Below are positions 24,552-38,312 of a stretch of 64,000 nt of DNA, one piece after another (positions within the stretch are counted from its first letter, which is position 1; every line of letters starts with the position of its first letter). A program made the position numbers and the translations under genes. The notes beneath the pieces are model-generated. The model was not told the DNA's origin. It saw only the letters and a list, made by a program, of their open reading frames with translations, and did no database searches. This stretch comes from Theobroma cacao (lineage: Eukaryota > Streptophyta > Magnoliopsida > Malvales > Malvaceae), in NCBI RefSeq assembly GCF_000208745.1, contig NC_030858.1, forward strand, positions 1,949,728 to 2,013,727, written 5' to 3'.

Positions 24552-27500
24552 AAAGAGGAGGCAAAACGTAGTATGGCCTTCACTCGTTCACTTTTGCCGC
24601 AATCGACATCATGATTTTGGCTCTTTTTTGGATTAAGATCGGAGATGTATAGAGATTTTTTGTTGAAGATACTATACTACACAAGCGCAGCAGCGGTGGA
24701 TTTTGATTGATACATGCCACAGGCACATCAAAAGATCGATGTTGCTCCCCCCAATCCATGAGGAGAAGAAGAAGAGGGAAAGAAAAAGGGTAAAGCAAAA
24801 CAAAAAAAAGAAAAAAAGGGAGAGAGTACTTGTGTCTCAGTGAACCCTTATCTTTATCAAGATGACACCAGCCAGCTGCCCGCCTGCCATGGCCTTGGGA
24901 AGGAGGAAGGAAAGATGTTTCAATTCAAAGTGTCAAAAAAGGGGTTGGTTTTGTTTCAGGGAGGGGGGACCTCAGACTATCTGTACAGCTTGTACATTAC
25001 CATTTTTCTCTAATTAGGTATGACTTTTTTTTTTTTTCTTTTTAGAGAGAGAGAAAAAGAGATTCAGAGCCAAGGTTGCTAGGGTGTTTGGTATTTGTAT
25101 TGCAAAGCGATATGATTGTGTTTTTCTTACCCTCTATCTGCCATGGGGCTTGGGAATTGGGATCCATATGAGAGTCATATAACAATTTGATCTGATGCCT
25201 AGCTAGCGGCCAGGTTCAGTCTTTTTCTTTTTATCAGGATTTTTTTTTTCTTTTTCCTTTGTTTTTGGAGGGGTGTGTTTCCTAGGTCACTTGAGATATT
25301 GAAGAAATGACTTTACAAAAATGAAAAACTACACTCATATAGTGAAGTGATGACTTCTTGTTTTCTGCTTGGTATAGTGAATGCTTCATACCAAACATTG
25401 TTTCAAGGGCTAGATGTTCCCCTTTTTTTTGTCTCCAGGCAATATCGCTGTCAAAATGATTTCATTCCATGTAGAAGCTTGGACCACCACTTCGATCAGA
25501 AGTTAAACATGTGCATTTAAATTTCAGCAGAACCTTATTAATTGCCTAAGCAACACCCAAACTTCTCATATTTTTCCTCCTAGGGTAATGCCATAATGCT
25601 GTAAATTACTCAATAAATACTACATTTTTCCATGGACCCTATGCTTAAATTTGGCTGATATATCCTTGCTACTTCCATTGGCAAGGAGCAGCTAGCATCA
25701 TTACTTGAAATAATTCAATTCTTTTCAATCTATGTTCAAAGGAAGTAAGCTAGCTAGTACAAACCCGGTTTGGCCCTGCAAGTTGAGCAAATGCTTCAGC
25801 ATAAATGAAGGCAATTAATTTTACCTTTTTGGAAAATAAGAGGGGAAAGGGGTAAGCTGGAAATGGGCAAGCAGATGTGATATCCCCTACCCCCAATCTT
25901 TCTTTTTTATAATCTAAAAAAGTTGCATAAAGCTTCCACACCATCAAGGCAAAAGGGTCGACCTATATCTGTACGTAACCAATGTTGTCACCTGGAAAAG
26001 TTTGAGCTGGTTTGACAATTCAGCTGGACTTGGTAGATAGCCTGTCACAAAGTTCATCCTCATCATAATAATTACAAACAAAAAACTATTTGTATCTAAC
26101 AAAAGAAATCCAATTCTTTCTTAAAATTAATTATTATGGGTTTTTGTTTTTTTATGGATAGTAAGAATCAATTTCAGAATCTAAGGTAGATATCTAAAAC
26201 CCAAAAGCCTGAGTCCCCTGGATACCCCATTTTCTTTAGGTCAGACAAGCAAGAATCTCGGCATTAGAACAACTTTTCTGCCTTTATCACCATGAAACAT
26301 AGCTTCTAAACAACAAAGATACAAAAAAAAATTAGGTCAAATTAAGAAGTGTAGTAGCAGCTTTTGTAAAGATAGAAAGCAATGCGTCGTACTTTTCGTC
26401 CCTTTCATCAAGGAGCCTAATTAGCATGTGTTGGCTAGAATCCAGGTGGATGTTGGCAGGATTAGCTTGGACCAACTCTCCTCATAAAAAAGCTATTCAA
26501 TTCCAAAACTATTGGCTTGGGTATTCCACTTCCACTATTTCGATGACACATTATCCTTTTGAAAATAGACTGTTAAGATCCCAAATTAAGAGGATCAATA
26601 AGATATTACAATGTGGTCCATCTCCTATAATTTTTATTTTAACACAAAAAAAAATTTAACATATAAGAGATAAAAAGAGGAAGATTCAAGCGGTTTATTA
26701 ATTACCCATACCATCTATCTTAAGGTATAAAATAAATTTTTAGGATATGTTATCATATTTCCAAATACTTCATCATATACCAATTTTTCTTATAGAAATC
26801 GTAATTACTATTTTGTCTTTCTATGTGCACGTATGCATGCGCATATATGATGTCAAATCTGACCAGGGGCGTGATATTATCTCCACACCCTTTTGGGTTG
26901 ATTGGCTCGAGCCAGCGACGGGATGTCTCACCTCTAGTGATCTATCTAGGTACATCGGCCGCATGTGCCACCCCCGAACCATTTCAGCCCGGGAAAAATA
27001 TCTCTTTCCTCTAATTGAACCAATCATTAAGCCACAATCATTTGAATTACAAATATCGTTTCATTTTGGTAGTAATTAATTTCTTTTGTCTTAATTTTTC
27101 TCTCTTGTAACTTCTATGTACAGAACTTAGCATCAAACACTTTTGCATATCACGAATCTGATGTGGGCCAATTTCAGCTACCTACAATTTACGGCTAAAT
27201 GTCTCCCATGCATGCATACATATATATATGTTTAGAGCGAGATTGATTCAATTAACGCGACAAGCTGATTGGAAAATTAAAATATCGAGTATCTTATTTT
27301 ATATGTATATATATGAATAGTGTGTACTAAAATTAAAATATATAAGAGGTATAAAAAGAGAGATTTCAGCATCAAAAGGTTGGTTTTCTTCTAGTATTTA
27401 AGGCAAGCAAAGAGAGGATACGAGCAGTTGCATGGCCCATGAGATCCCATATGGCCATCTGCATTGGACCCCTTTGGGCCTTTATTACCATCAACTGTCA

Positions 27501-30500
27501 CTTCTCATGCTCATCCTTTGTTCCTTTTCTCTTGCAATTATACAAATAGTAGTAAGGAAATCTGATGACTGACCAACCGACTTTAGCTCCAAATATGGGT
27601 ATCTTACCTTTTTTTTTTTATGCCTCTGATCGAAAAGATAATGCTGTGAGGACCCCTTTAACTAAAGCAAATATACACCGCCCTAATGAGCTTTTTTTTA
27701 ACCTTAATGCTCTGATTTGGTATCTAATTAACGGTTGATATCAAAAGGGCGGAGATGTAACATATAATAGATTTTCCAAACCATGGCTTGGGAAACTTTT
27801 GTTTTGCAATTCCATCCTCACTTACCCACCTGTCCTCCAAAATTATGGTTAGGCAGTGTTTAAGAATTCGATGTTGTTTTGTTTTAATTTTTTTCATCTA
27901 AAAATTTCGATTTGTGCATGTTTTCTTTGAGCAGGGATCATGTTAAATATTTGTAAAATTGTTCTAATTTTATTGGATGTGTCTGAAGAGACTGATATTG
28001 TTGTTTTGTTTCCCTTTTTTTTCACAAATGGATTCACGCATGAAATGAGAATTGCTTTTTGTTTACACTTTAGCATGAACCAAATCTACCATTTCTTTGG
28101 TCATGATTACTGTCTTCCCAAAGGAATTGTGATTAGTTTTCATTGATGGATAGATAGATTAGCAACTTTCACCAAATTAATACAAAAAATTATTCAATTA
28201 ACTTAAATTGGTGAAAAATCCAATTTGGTGGTTGTTTCCAAAGCTTGACATAGACATCTAGCTATTAGCTGGCTTTTGTTATTTGACAAAAGGAACTAGC
28301 TAGGACTTTCCAGTAGATCACATTGACGAAATATTTCTTCTAATTATTAAGATTTGTAATTTATTGAACTGTTTTTCTTTTTCACTAAAAAAATGTCTAT
28401 CATCAATCACAATCCCACCAAACCAAAACCCCTAGAAAGGATATATGAATATATTCTTATGCATTCCAACAACACATAGTTTTCTCTTCAATATGTAAGC
28501 AAATATATATCATTGACCGATAAAATTATTCTATATCTACTTAGACAATGAAAGTGATCAGAACAAACAAAACTGTCGATAATGCTTCGAGTTTGTTTGT
28601 ATTCGTATAAAAATGTAGACAGTGACAATGTCAAGTTGTTATCCGCGTCTGTTAAATTTCATGTGTAGATATTTAAAACAAAAGAACATCAACAAAAAGA
28701 TGGGAGAAATAAGAAAAATGATTAGGTTTAGTGAACCAACTAAAGGCATCCTTTGAAGGGCAGCCCTTTACTTTACCAGCTAGAGTGGTCCTTGCTATAA
28801 GGCGTGTATACCATCCACAAGCTGATGATAGGCAATTTCGCTACTTCTTTCTTTCTTAGTGTACGTACACACGGTGGCACATGGTGGGCAAATCAGGACC
28901 ATCCAGTTTTATTTTTTATTTTTTATTTTTTTCCCATTTGATGTGTTAAGCAGCCTTAATTGGTTGTGGTCCATCAAAATTGATTATCCGAACGGTTTGA
29001 TCGATACAACTTTTTTCTTCCCAAAAAAAAAAAAAATTAATAAAGAAACAAAGAAAGATTTAATTGAACCATGGACCATTTACCATAAGTCAGCATCAGA
29101 TCGGATGGTGGGGAGTTATCAGTTAAACGAAACGGTCATCCATCTAACAATCGGAAACCCATGATTGGAATCGATCAAAATGATGATTAATCCTGGAATG
29201 TCTGTCACGAAAATGCATACAGATCCCATCCCATTGGCTAGATTTGATCCCAAATATATATGTGTGTTCTGACAAGTAGACAAATATTATTAAAGATTGC
29301 AATGGATTGAGCTGGAAATTCAAAGAAAAATAAAATAGAATGAATATTTGTGTTGTTGCTGTTCTGATATTTTGAGGTGTCTCCATCTTCATTTAATTCT
29401 TCAGGAGTAATTATCAATTTTGTTACAATTTTTTTAATATTTAATTTTGTTTAATTAATTTTCTTTAGCACCACAAATATATTGACTTGTTGGCAATGGG
29501 AATTGGTAGCTCCTAAGCGACATTTATGGAAGAGATTTATTCCAAAAAAAAAAAAAAAGAGGATTTGCTCGTCTACTCATGTGACAGGTGAGTGGCTCTA
29601 ATTTTGAATTATTATATATTTTAAATTTTATTAAAGATTAAAATAGCAGCATAATATTTAAAAGAATTGAATGATTGATTAATTATTATTAATCAAAATA
29701 TTATTTATCATTTTATGTCGTTTGATATTGATGTATCATATTGATATATTATAATAAATATTTATTTAAATTTCTTGAATAATTCAAATGTTTATAGTAT
29801 TTGAAATTTCTTTCTTAGTCTTAGTGGTAGAGATTTGAAAAATTAGTTCTTGAATATATTAATTGGGCTTAACTCGTTTTGCTATAGCTTTATTAAGTAT
29901 ATGTATGAATTATGAAGAGATATTTTAACGGTATAAAGCTTTCGACTTATAATTTTGATATTAATTTGAAAATATTGAGAGTGGCTTAATTTTATTGAAT
30001 GTGAAAGAGTTGTTTTCACAATGAAATCTAAATTCATCGTGATTTTACTCAAATAAAAAAATATGTTTATTTTTAAAATATAACTCATATTAACAAGTTG
30101 ACAATAATATTTACAGAAATATTACTTCGAGTCTACTGTTATGAATAATCAAATTGTAAACAAAGTGCGACATTATATTTATATCATAATATGTTAATTA
30201 CTTAATAATTTTTTTAAGTTACTTTAAAAAAAGAAAAAACCGTTCAAAAAAGTAAATAAAATTGTGGGGTTATCAGGTGCTGGTGGAACTTTGACTAGTT
30301 TCTATCAAAGAAACTAAACTAAAATCGATCTTTCACCATTGCAGTGCTGGGGTGGTTGATAGTGTTGGCAGCTTGGCATGCATCACAGGTATTTCCAAAA
30401 GATGTAACGATTCAATCATCAGAGTGTCAAGTTCATTGAGTTGTATTCACGATTGAGATGGATGATCCATTAGTTTATCACAACTCTTCCTAACATAAAA

Positions 30501-31252
30501 TCTCCACCGTCTTTCACTCCTGATTGCATATAGGTATCAACAAGGACAGAAAATAGACACTTTGGTTTGTTGCCATTCCCAGAATTTTTATCATAAAGAC
30601 AAGAACAGTGGTCAAAATGGAACATGGATCAATCTTTATCTTCTTTGTTTCTTTTACATAGACAATTAAGTACTAGTTAATTGCTTAATTAACTCCTTAA
30701 AAAGTCAGTTAGAAGAATCTTATCTGATCATTAATTCTAATTAAACCATTCAAACAAGAAGTCTTGGTTGACACGGCTGTTGGGATATGACTCAGGAACT
30801 AATGGGATTTCTACCCCAGGTATTGCCATGGCTTCCCAAATCCACCAACTCCTTGCTGCAAGGGGAGAACTTTTTGCGTGTCTGAAAAGGGCAAGACGAG
30901 CAAGCGCGTGCGTGTAGATGAAATTGACAGACTATTATAGTGATCATAATATGAAGAAGATCATGTCACACTAAGGGAGAGACTTAGCTAGAGACTAGAG
31001 AGTTCATGCAAATTTGTGCTACTCTTTTTATCTCTCGCTCTCGCTCTTTCTTGAATTAGGTTGGGGGAGTTGGGACCGCCACTCTCTCAAGCAAGACCAT
31101 GACCTTTCTAATCTTCCAATCATAACTCAATCCTCAGTTCACATGCTCTATTATGCAGATTCCAAAGTGAATGGTGTTTTGCAGGGTCCTAGATACACTT
31201 TCTCTCTTGGCGAAAACCAGGGAAAAAAGGGTCTTTTGCGCAATCTGAACCC

Positions 31253-31300
31253 TTATAAAAAGTTCAACAAGCTTTTTCACCACTCTCTCTCTCTGTACTT
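31253..31300 (+). promoter_or_regulatory. Promoter-like element without an assigned gene
   Basis: TATAAAAAG at 31253-31261 is followed about 20-30 bases later by a CT-rich initiator-like run (CACTCTCTCTCTCTGTAC). This is the usual layout of a plant TATA promoter. No protein-coding gene follows; a non-coding transcript is possible but unproven. Confidence 0.25.
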
Positions 31301-32735
31301 AGTATAGATTTTTGCTATCTTTCTTTTCTTTCTTCGTTATGTCTCAGTCCCTAAGGTTTCTTTCTCTATGTCAGTGCATTGAGGGAGACAGCTAGTTAAT
31401 GCAGAGCAAAGAGAGAAAGAGCTAGAGGGAATTAAGAGGGACGTTTTATGTGCTTGGTGAAAGCAAAGCATCAAACCCACTTGCTCACTTTTTCCCCCTC
31501 TCCTTTGCACTTTCTCTTTAAAGAATCTAGATGACTAGTCTTGAGCAAGGATTCTTCTCCAGGTTGCTATTATCTTGAGAATTAAGTGGAACTCATTCAC
31601 ACCATCCATTTTCTCTTCCACTCAATTTTTTTTGCACCATTGCATGCATGTTGCTTGCTCATTATTCCAAGTATACGCATGAATATTATTGGGAGCCCTT
31701 TTGCATGGTCTGCACTTTGCAGTTCAAGTGGGAATTTTCAAAAGCCCTCACATTTTCCCTTTTTTGAACTTCATATCCTTAATTTGGACCAATACATTGC
31801 TTCTTCTTTGACTTTCTTTCTGATTCCCTTTGTGTCAATTTTCTACCCAATTCTCAGTTGAATGATCGGTATATATACTAGCACTCCTCCATGTTTTCTT
31901 AAAGATTAAAAGTAACAAAGCACCCAAGAAAAGAAAAGTAGTATCACGCACTTGGGATATTGTAATAGTTTGGTCAAAACATTCACCAAGTTTCTATATC
32001 AATGCAAGGAGATTAGAAGGTTGGCTTTCTGTTTGTCCTCTCGACCTTGTGTTATATATATATTTGGGTGCTTAATTTCTTTACATATAAAAAAGAAGCA
32101 AGTTTAACTAGTGCAAACAACTCGAGATATTTAGAGGTTATATATCTTTTGTTAGGGCTTAATATCTCTCTATAGTGGTTGTTCTTCTCCTATTATGTGC
32201 CAGTGATAGCAATTTCAATGCTAGCTGTCGTTTTATTCTTTTTTTTTTCAAGTTAAACTTGGTTGGTCGTATTTTCATATTACTCCGAAGTTATCTGTTT
32301 TTTAAATATAATTACATTTTGTAAGGTTAAGTTGATCGTGTTTTTATATTATTTTAAGATTATTTATTTTTTAATTTTTAACAAAGTATATTGGTGAGCT
32401 TCAACTGGCTTTGTCGACGAGGCAAAGGTGATCCTTGCTGGTCTTCCTTGAGATGATCATTTATGCTTTTGGAACTTTCTAATGTGAGAGCAACAGTTAA
32501 GGAGAGTGTTTCTTCAATATGGGCCTTGGGCCTAATCCTCAACAGTGTGTCAGTATTTTCTCTGTTGTAGTTTTTATTATTATTATTATTACTATTTCCC
32601 ATGACCTTGATTCCTCCTCTTGCTTTTTTTTTTTAAAGTTAATTTTTGGTAGGAAAATAATTTGTGAAAGAGGAGAATACTACAGTTTAACCTTGAGATC
32701 AATGAATAGGGAAAGAGCTTAGGGGGTGACAAGTG

Positions 32736-32749
32736 GTGACGATCGTCAC
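32736..32749. other. 14-bp perfect palindrome
   Basis: GTGACGATCGTCAC reads the same on both strands. It is isolated, with no gene within 900 bases. It could be a protein-binding site, the end of a decayed element, or chance. Confidence 0.4.
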
Positions 32750-33203
32750 TTTTTAATTTGTATTTTTTTTATTATTATAGATATAAATTAATAAATAATA
32801 TGATTATTGTTATAATTATTTTTTATCTACTTTTTATTCAAAATCCTAATTCATTATTGTCTCTGAATCGCATGCTAATAACCGGATGATGTAGTGCAAG
32901 CTTAGTCTATCAACCTAGTTAAATAGTGCAAACAGTTAGTACGATTACTTTTTTAATCAAATTAATAAAAAATACTGTAAAAATTAATCGAAGAGTCTGA
33001 AAATGAAATTGTAACCGATTAATTTGGTTAATAATCAAATTAATCAAATAATTTATAATATATTATATTAATAATAAGTTTAATATTGTTACGTATATTA
33101 TAACTTATAAATGATTTACATAGAAATTGCTTAATTCAGTTAAGGGAAAAAATTTTCAAAACCAAAAGCGATTGAATTAATCAATTTAATAGCATTTAGT
33201 TTT

Positions 33204-33231
33204 AAATTAATCAAATTTTTTTGATTAATTT
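33204..33231. repeat. 12-bp inverted repeat in an AT-rich patch
   Basis: AAATTAATCAAA and TTTGATTAATTT with a 4-base spacer. The surrounding 32940-33245 stretch repeats variants of ATTAATTTGGTTAAT and ATTAATCAAAT, which resembles a degenerate AT-rich plant repeat. Confidence 0.5.
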
Positions 33232-33502
33232 GATTTTAATCGAAAACTTCTTAACCCTTTTTATAGAGTAGAAGTTGTTGGGAGATAGCTTTGACAATTT
33301 TTCGAAAATGAAAAAGCATAATTTCCAATTGCATTGGTTTTAATTTAAATAACCAAAAAAAAAAAGAGAGCTTCATTCTCTTATTTCACCAAAATTTTCC
33401 TTTTCTATAGTTCAGGCTTTTTATTTGGTAGTCCAAGATCCAAAAGGAGTAAAGCTCCGAACACCTTTTGGTTTACATGCCCAAGTATGGTTTTAAAGAT
33501 TT

Positions 33503-33661
33503 TGGGCTTTTAATTTTCCCAAAAACAAATTGGGCTTTGGTGGGCGTTTGTCTGAAATGGGCTAAGCAAGAAAAGCCTTAAGAATTCGCTTGGACCCCCG
33601 GCGTGTTGGTCCTAAAGCAAAGGTGAAGAAAAACCCTAATTTCCTTCATCACTATATAAAT
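33503..33661 (+). promoter_or_regulatory. eL37 promoter: three site II-type motifs, telo box, TATA box
   Basis: TGGGCT occurs at 33503-33508, 33531-33536 and 33558-33563, a telo box (AAACCCTAA) at 33631-33639 and a TATA box (TATATAAAT) at 33653-33661. Known: TGGGCC/T site II motifs combined with a telo box are typical of plant ribosomal-protein promoters and drive growth-linked expression through TCP factors. Transcription would start near 33690, leaving a leader of about 50 bases. Confidence 0.8.
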
Positions 33662-33741
33662 ATCGTAACCTCTTCTTCGTCAAAACTTTTCCCGAAGCCC
33701 CTCGCAGTTCTAGGGTTTTTGCAGCAGCATCAACAGAAGAA

Positions 33742-34659
<918 letters not shown>

Positions 34660-35246
34660 GTTCGTTGTGGGGCAATGCTAGTGCATTTTGTTTTGAGATT
34701 TACAAACCAGAAGTTTTCTGTTATTATCAGTTGTGTGTTATTTTTGGTTTTCTGAGTAATCCCTGCAAACATTAAATTTTGTTTCATTATGAATTTAAAC
34801 AATTTAATTTTGATTACTGAGTATAATTTGCACACTTGTGCAATGTGTGATGGTATAATTTATGCCATTTCCATCTTACTCTTTAACACATCTCGTTTTA
34901 TTCCCATTGCCCATTTATGACATCAGAGGGCTTTGGATTTTGTATTTTCCTTTTTGGCCAATGGTAGACTCAAGCGTCACTCTCTTTGAAGAAGCATCGC
35001 AACTCTCTGGGTTTTGATTCTTTCTTTTGGATTTGGCCAATGGCTGACTCAAGCAGCAGGGTGATCTCTTGCCTGATAAATGACTATCGCTAGTACAGCC
35101 CAAACTCATCTCTCCAATTCAGCCCAAATGCAGCTCAAGTTCAACAACATATGTTATTGCTTGGCATCTTGAGCTGAGTAGATTTCAATAGTTAATTATC
35201 TAAACCTTGATAGCTTTGGGGCCTTTGATTGCGTTCCTACAAATGT

Positions 35247-35296
35247 GTATGGCATAAAACGTCCATAACTTGTATGGCATAAAACGTCCATAACTT
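35247..35296. repeat. 25-bp tandem repeat, two units, only in copy A
   Basis: Two adjacent identical units starting GTATGGCATAAAACGTCC. The matching place in copy B (about 40456-40480) has a single unit, so the change came after the segmental duplication. Confidence 0.85.
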
Positions 35297-35411
35297 ATAT
35301 TAAACACCTTCAGTTGCGAGATAAATTGTTGCTAATGTACATATAAAAAAGGTTTAAAAAAAATCCACAATATTGGCAACATGCAAATGCTTGATTCTGC
35401 ACTCTTTCCCA

Positions 35412-35989
35412 TCAGTGTTTCAGCCAGTAATTCCGTAGTTGAGCCATGTTTAATATTATCTCGCCAAGACCTTGGTTAGTAACACTGCTGGTCATAATCC
35501 ATGGTGGCGCAGTCTGGAAGAAGCTGCGTCTCAGCTCCGGAAGGTCACTCACGTTTTCTCAGGCCTTTTCCCTCCATTCTTTTTCTTCTTCCGCTTGTCA
35601 CATTTGGTGAAGATCAGTGTCATGGGGATCTGAAGACCACAAATAAAGGGTTAGGAGGAAAGCAGATAACATACTTCACGAACAATTAGCTTCCTTTTAC
35701 AAAGAAGTCAGTACTCAGGATCAGCAGGCTTTCTTCCGCTGTCTTGAGAAGATGGTATGGTTGACGTATCAAAGTGGGTTGCATCTCCCTATACTTTTCT
35801 CCTGTTATAGGTCGAAGAAAATTTACCTGGTCCTGACCAAGCCAACTAGCATATTCAAGGTCAATTTTCTTTGCAGGAATGCCAGCATCTATAAGCAGGA
35901 AAACTGAGACTAATGTTGAACGGTTCCGGAAATAGTCTTTGGTAAACTTGCTCCAGTCGGTCCGGAGTTCCTGAGGAGCAGCTGCATAC
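35412..35989 (-). pseudogene. EngB GTPase 3' fragment (exons 3 and 4 only)
   Basis: Exon 3-like 35827-35989 is open, with both splice sites kept, and reads [15 protein letters not shown] through to WLGQDQ. Exon 4-like 35412-35629 is 218 bases against 219 in the intact gene: one T of a TTCTTC stretch is missing, shifting the frame before the end. The exons encoding the P-loop (G1) and the DxxG (G3) motif are absent, so no GTPase can be made. It is the partner of the intact gene at 40591-43457. Confidence 0.88.
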
Positions 35990-36995
35990 CTGTTCAACAA
36001 AAAGTGTAATCCAATGTAACTCTGGCGGTAATGCCACATGCATATTTTGGTGTAATCGAATATAATAGCATAAATCTTTGAAACAGCATAATGTGAACTT
36101 TTGGGGATGGCTGCTGGTGTTAGTTATGTAGAGCCGATTCAGTAAAATAGGCCAGCTTTGTTCCCCTTTGTACTCTTTTAACTTAAGCACAAAAGTTATA
36201 GTTTACACTTGAACAAGTTCTATGAAAGTTGAGACAAAAATCAACTCAAGTCAATATTTGCCTAAGCTTGGGATCAATGAAGTCCTAAACAGCTAAAATA
36301 GTGAACTAATATACATAAGTTGAAAGTAAGACTTATTGATGGCAAAGCTGGACACAGTGTAGTACAACCATTTTTGATTAAAACATAGAGGAAATCCTCT
36401 TGCCAGGCGACATCGGTCCACAAAAAATTTTGGGAAAAGAATGTAATTTAACAACTGAGGTTTATAATTTAGATTCAAAGGAAGACAAACAAAATAGAGG
36501 TTGAAGGCAAGGCTCTCCTATCATTTGTCTTTAAGTGTTGTGTGGAGTGCCCATTTCTACTTCATCCGGAAAGACAGGAATTACAGGGTTTTTGGTAAAG
36601 CTGGGAAGTCTCTCTCCCACTGGTATTCTGCTTCCTATGGTGGAATCTGTTAGAAATAAACTGAATGGGTTGAAACAAATAGCAACAGATGCTGTAATTA
36701 GGAAGTTATTTAAAACCTGGGGATTGGGTGATCATGTACTTGTTTGATTTTTTGTGCATGGTTTTCCTGCATTGATAGGATGTCTTTTTGTAACAGGTCT
36801 ATTCCTTGGACAAATACAAATTTACTTATAAAAAAATATAGAACTTGACAAAAATACTTATTACCATCAACTTGGACAAAAGAAAGGAGGTATTATACTC
36901 GATATCATATTTTTCAATACTATTTGTGTCTTAAATAATCTCAAGCTGTAATGCTTAGAAAAGAGATTTAAGCTCATATATAAGTAAAGATTATG

Positions 36996-37525
36996 AAGTA
37001 ATAAGAAGGCATTACCCAGGGATTAAGAAGCATTTACATATGAAGGGTAGATGTGAGAGGCTATATGGGAAAGACCCTGACAAAAATATTTCTGCAGGAA
37101 TCTGTAAACATCATGCAAGGTAGCAGTGGCAGGCTCCTACAACCCGCCAGGCGGCAAATTCTTACCACTTTTAAAAGAAAGAAAGCCATGAAACGATACG
37201 ATGCATGTGAGCCGACAGCTCTGATGTATTACGTCTCCTTATGAGCCGTAACGGCTAGCGCCCTTGTTCCTCCCGGTGGTGGACTATGCCTTCTATTGCT
37301 TTTGCTTGAAGACAAAGAAAATATATATGAAACTCTCTTTCGTCTCGAGCTATTGTTTTTAGAATTGATTTTTGCTGTTGCTTTCATGAATCTTTTCACA
37401 TCTTATGCATTAGAAACTGGTAATCGGTAAATCTAACTATATTTCCACTACAAGATTAAAAGAACAAATACATATATAAAATTTATATTACATACACTAG
37501 ATCAACAAGGACTAATTAATTAACT
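36996..37525. other. Spacer between duplication copy A and the F-box gene
   Basis: AT-rich, with no gene seen. It should hold the 3' untranslated region of the minus-strand F-box gene near 37525. Confidence 0.45.
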
Positions 37526-38215
37526 TTATCTAACTAGGTATTTCCTAACCATATCAGAAAATAAAATTGCTTCACTATCCCAAAAGCAAGAATTACAGCA
37601 CGAGAGGTTATCAAATGGATTGTCCTTTGCTTCCCAAGCTTGGCCTTGATCTGAACTCAAATTGTCATCAGAATTGCAGCCGAATTTTGCATTGTGGAAA
37701 GATTCTTTTGGCCTCTCCAAAGACACACGAACCCACATCATCCTCAACATCTTTTTAGTTTTACTTCTTGTGCTGGAGCCCGTGCGATCGAGAGAAGACA
37801 CAATTTGAAGACCCTTCTGTTTGAGCTCACCTCCCAAACAAATCAAGATAATGCCATACACATATTTGGCTTCGACGTGATTTTTCTTGATTGCTTTCTT
37901 TAAATAACGCAATCCTGACTCTAGTTTCTTCTTGTTAAAAAATTTGAGCATCCCTGTCCTGTATAATGCTTCTGCATTCTTGGCATCTTTGCATCTTTTT
38001 AAAAAGATTTTCTCTTTTTTATACCATGGGACAAGACTGATATTCTCCATCGAAACATTCTCAAAGATATGATTATCATTTGATGCTTCAAGAAAGGCCT
38101 TACAACTTAATTTAACATTGCGGAAATCAACAATTGAATTAGAAGCTGCATGTCTAAGAATTTCTGCCAACATCTCCCTTGGAAGAGAATTGATATTGGT
38201 GGATTTTTTCTTCAT
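37526..38215 (-). CDS. F-box protein (At2g35280-like family)
   Basis: One uninterrupted frame, 229 aa. Seen: an N-terminal F-box (about residues 9-50: LPREMLAEILRHAAS, then VKLSCKAFLEAS); a central helical region with a Sel1-like flavour (about 84-125: AEALYRTGMLKFF, GLRYLKKAIKKNHVEAKYVYG); a polar linker; and a C-terminal Cys/Trp motif (CCNSCFWDSEAILF). Known: F-box proteins join SCF ubiquitin ligases through SKP1, and this subgroup of small intronless plant genes has no assigned substrates. It lies alone in the spacer between the two segmental-duplication copies. It appears intact and has no ORF-breaking change. The function assignment is by family only. Confidence 0.8.
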   Translation of the reverse strand: MKKKSTNINSLPREMLAEILRHAASNSIVDFRNVKLSCKAFLEASNDNHIFENVSMENISLVPWYKKEKIFLKRCKDAKNAEALYRTGMLKFFNKKKLESGLRYLKKAIKKNHVEAKYVYGIILICLGGELKQKGLQIVSSLDRTGSSTRSKTKKMLRMMWVRVSLERPKESFHNAKFGCNSDDNLSSDQGQAWEAKDNPFDNLSCCNSCFWDSEAILFSDMVRKYLVR

Positions 38216-38303
38216 TGTATTCTCAATTAACCCTGCAATGCGAGAACGTGAAAAGAAAGCTATGCAAATTAATACGTGAAAAGAAAGGTAAGGGGAAAGC
38301 TAG

Positions 38304-38312
38304 TTATATATA
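38304..38312 (-). promoter_or_regulatory. TATA box of the F-box gene
   Basis: TATATATAA on the minus strand, about 90 bases upstream of the ATG at 38215, a normal distance for a plant TATA box with a leader of about 60 bases. Confidence 0.5.

Larger units (their letters stand above)
24552..33400. other. Gene-poor AT-rich intergenic DNA downstream of YUCCA
   Basis: The first few hundred bases should hold the YUCCA 3' untranslated region. Beyond that I find no gene. Less AT-rich patches at about 26860-27000, 27420-27540 and 28860-28920 have no recognisable product or RNA. Short runs of hydrophobic or Ser-rich frames occur by chance. Confidence 0.5.

Noticed and set aside
26747..27079. Overlapping open frames in a less AT-rich patch (possible organelle insert)
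   Set aside because: Three frames are open by chance because stop codons are rarer there; I could not match it to any plastid or mitochondrial gene.
30330..30390. Possible short exon with a hydrophobic frame between AG and GT
   Set aside because: Only about 14 codons, with no start codon, no matching exons nearby and no family match.
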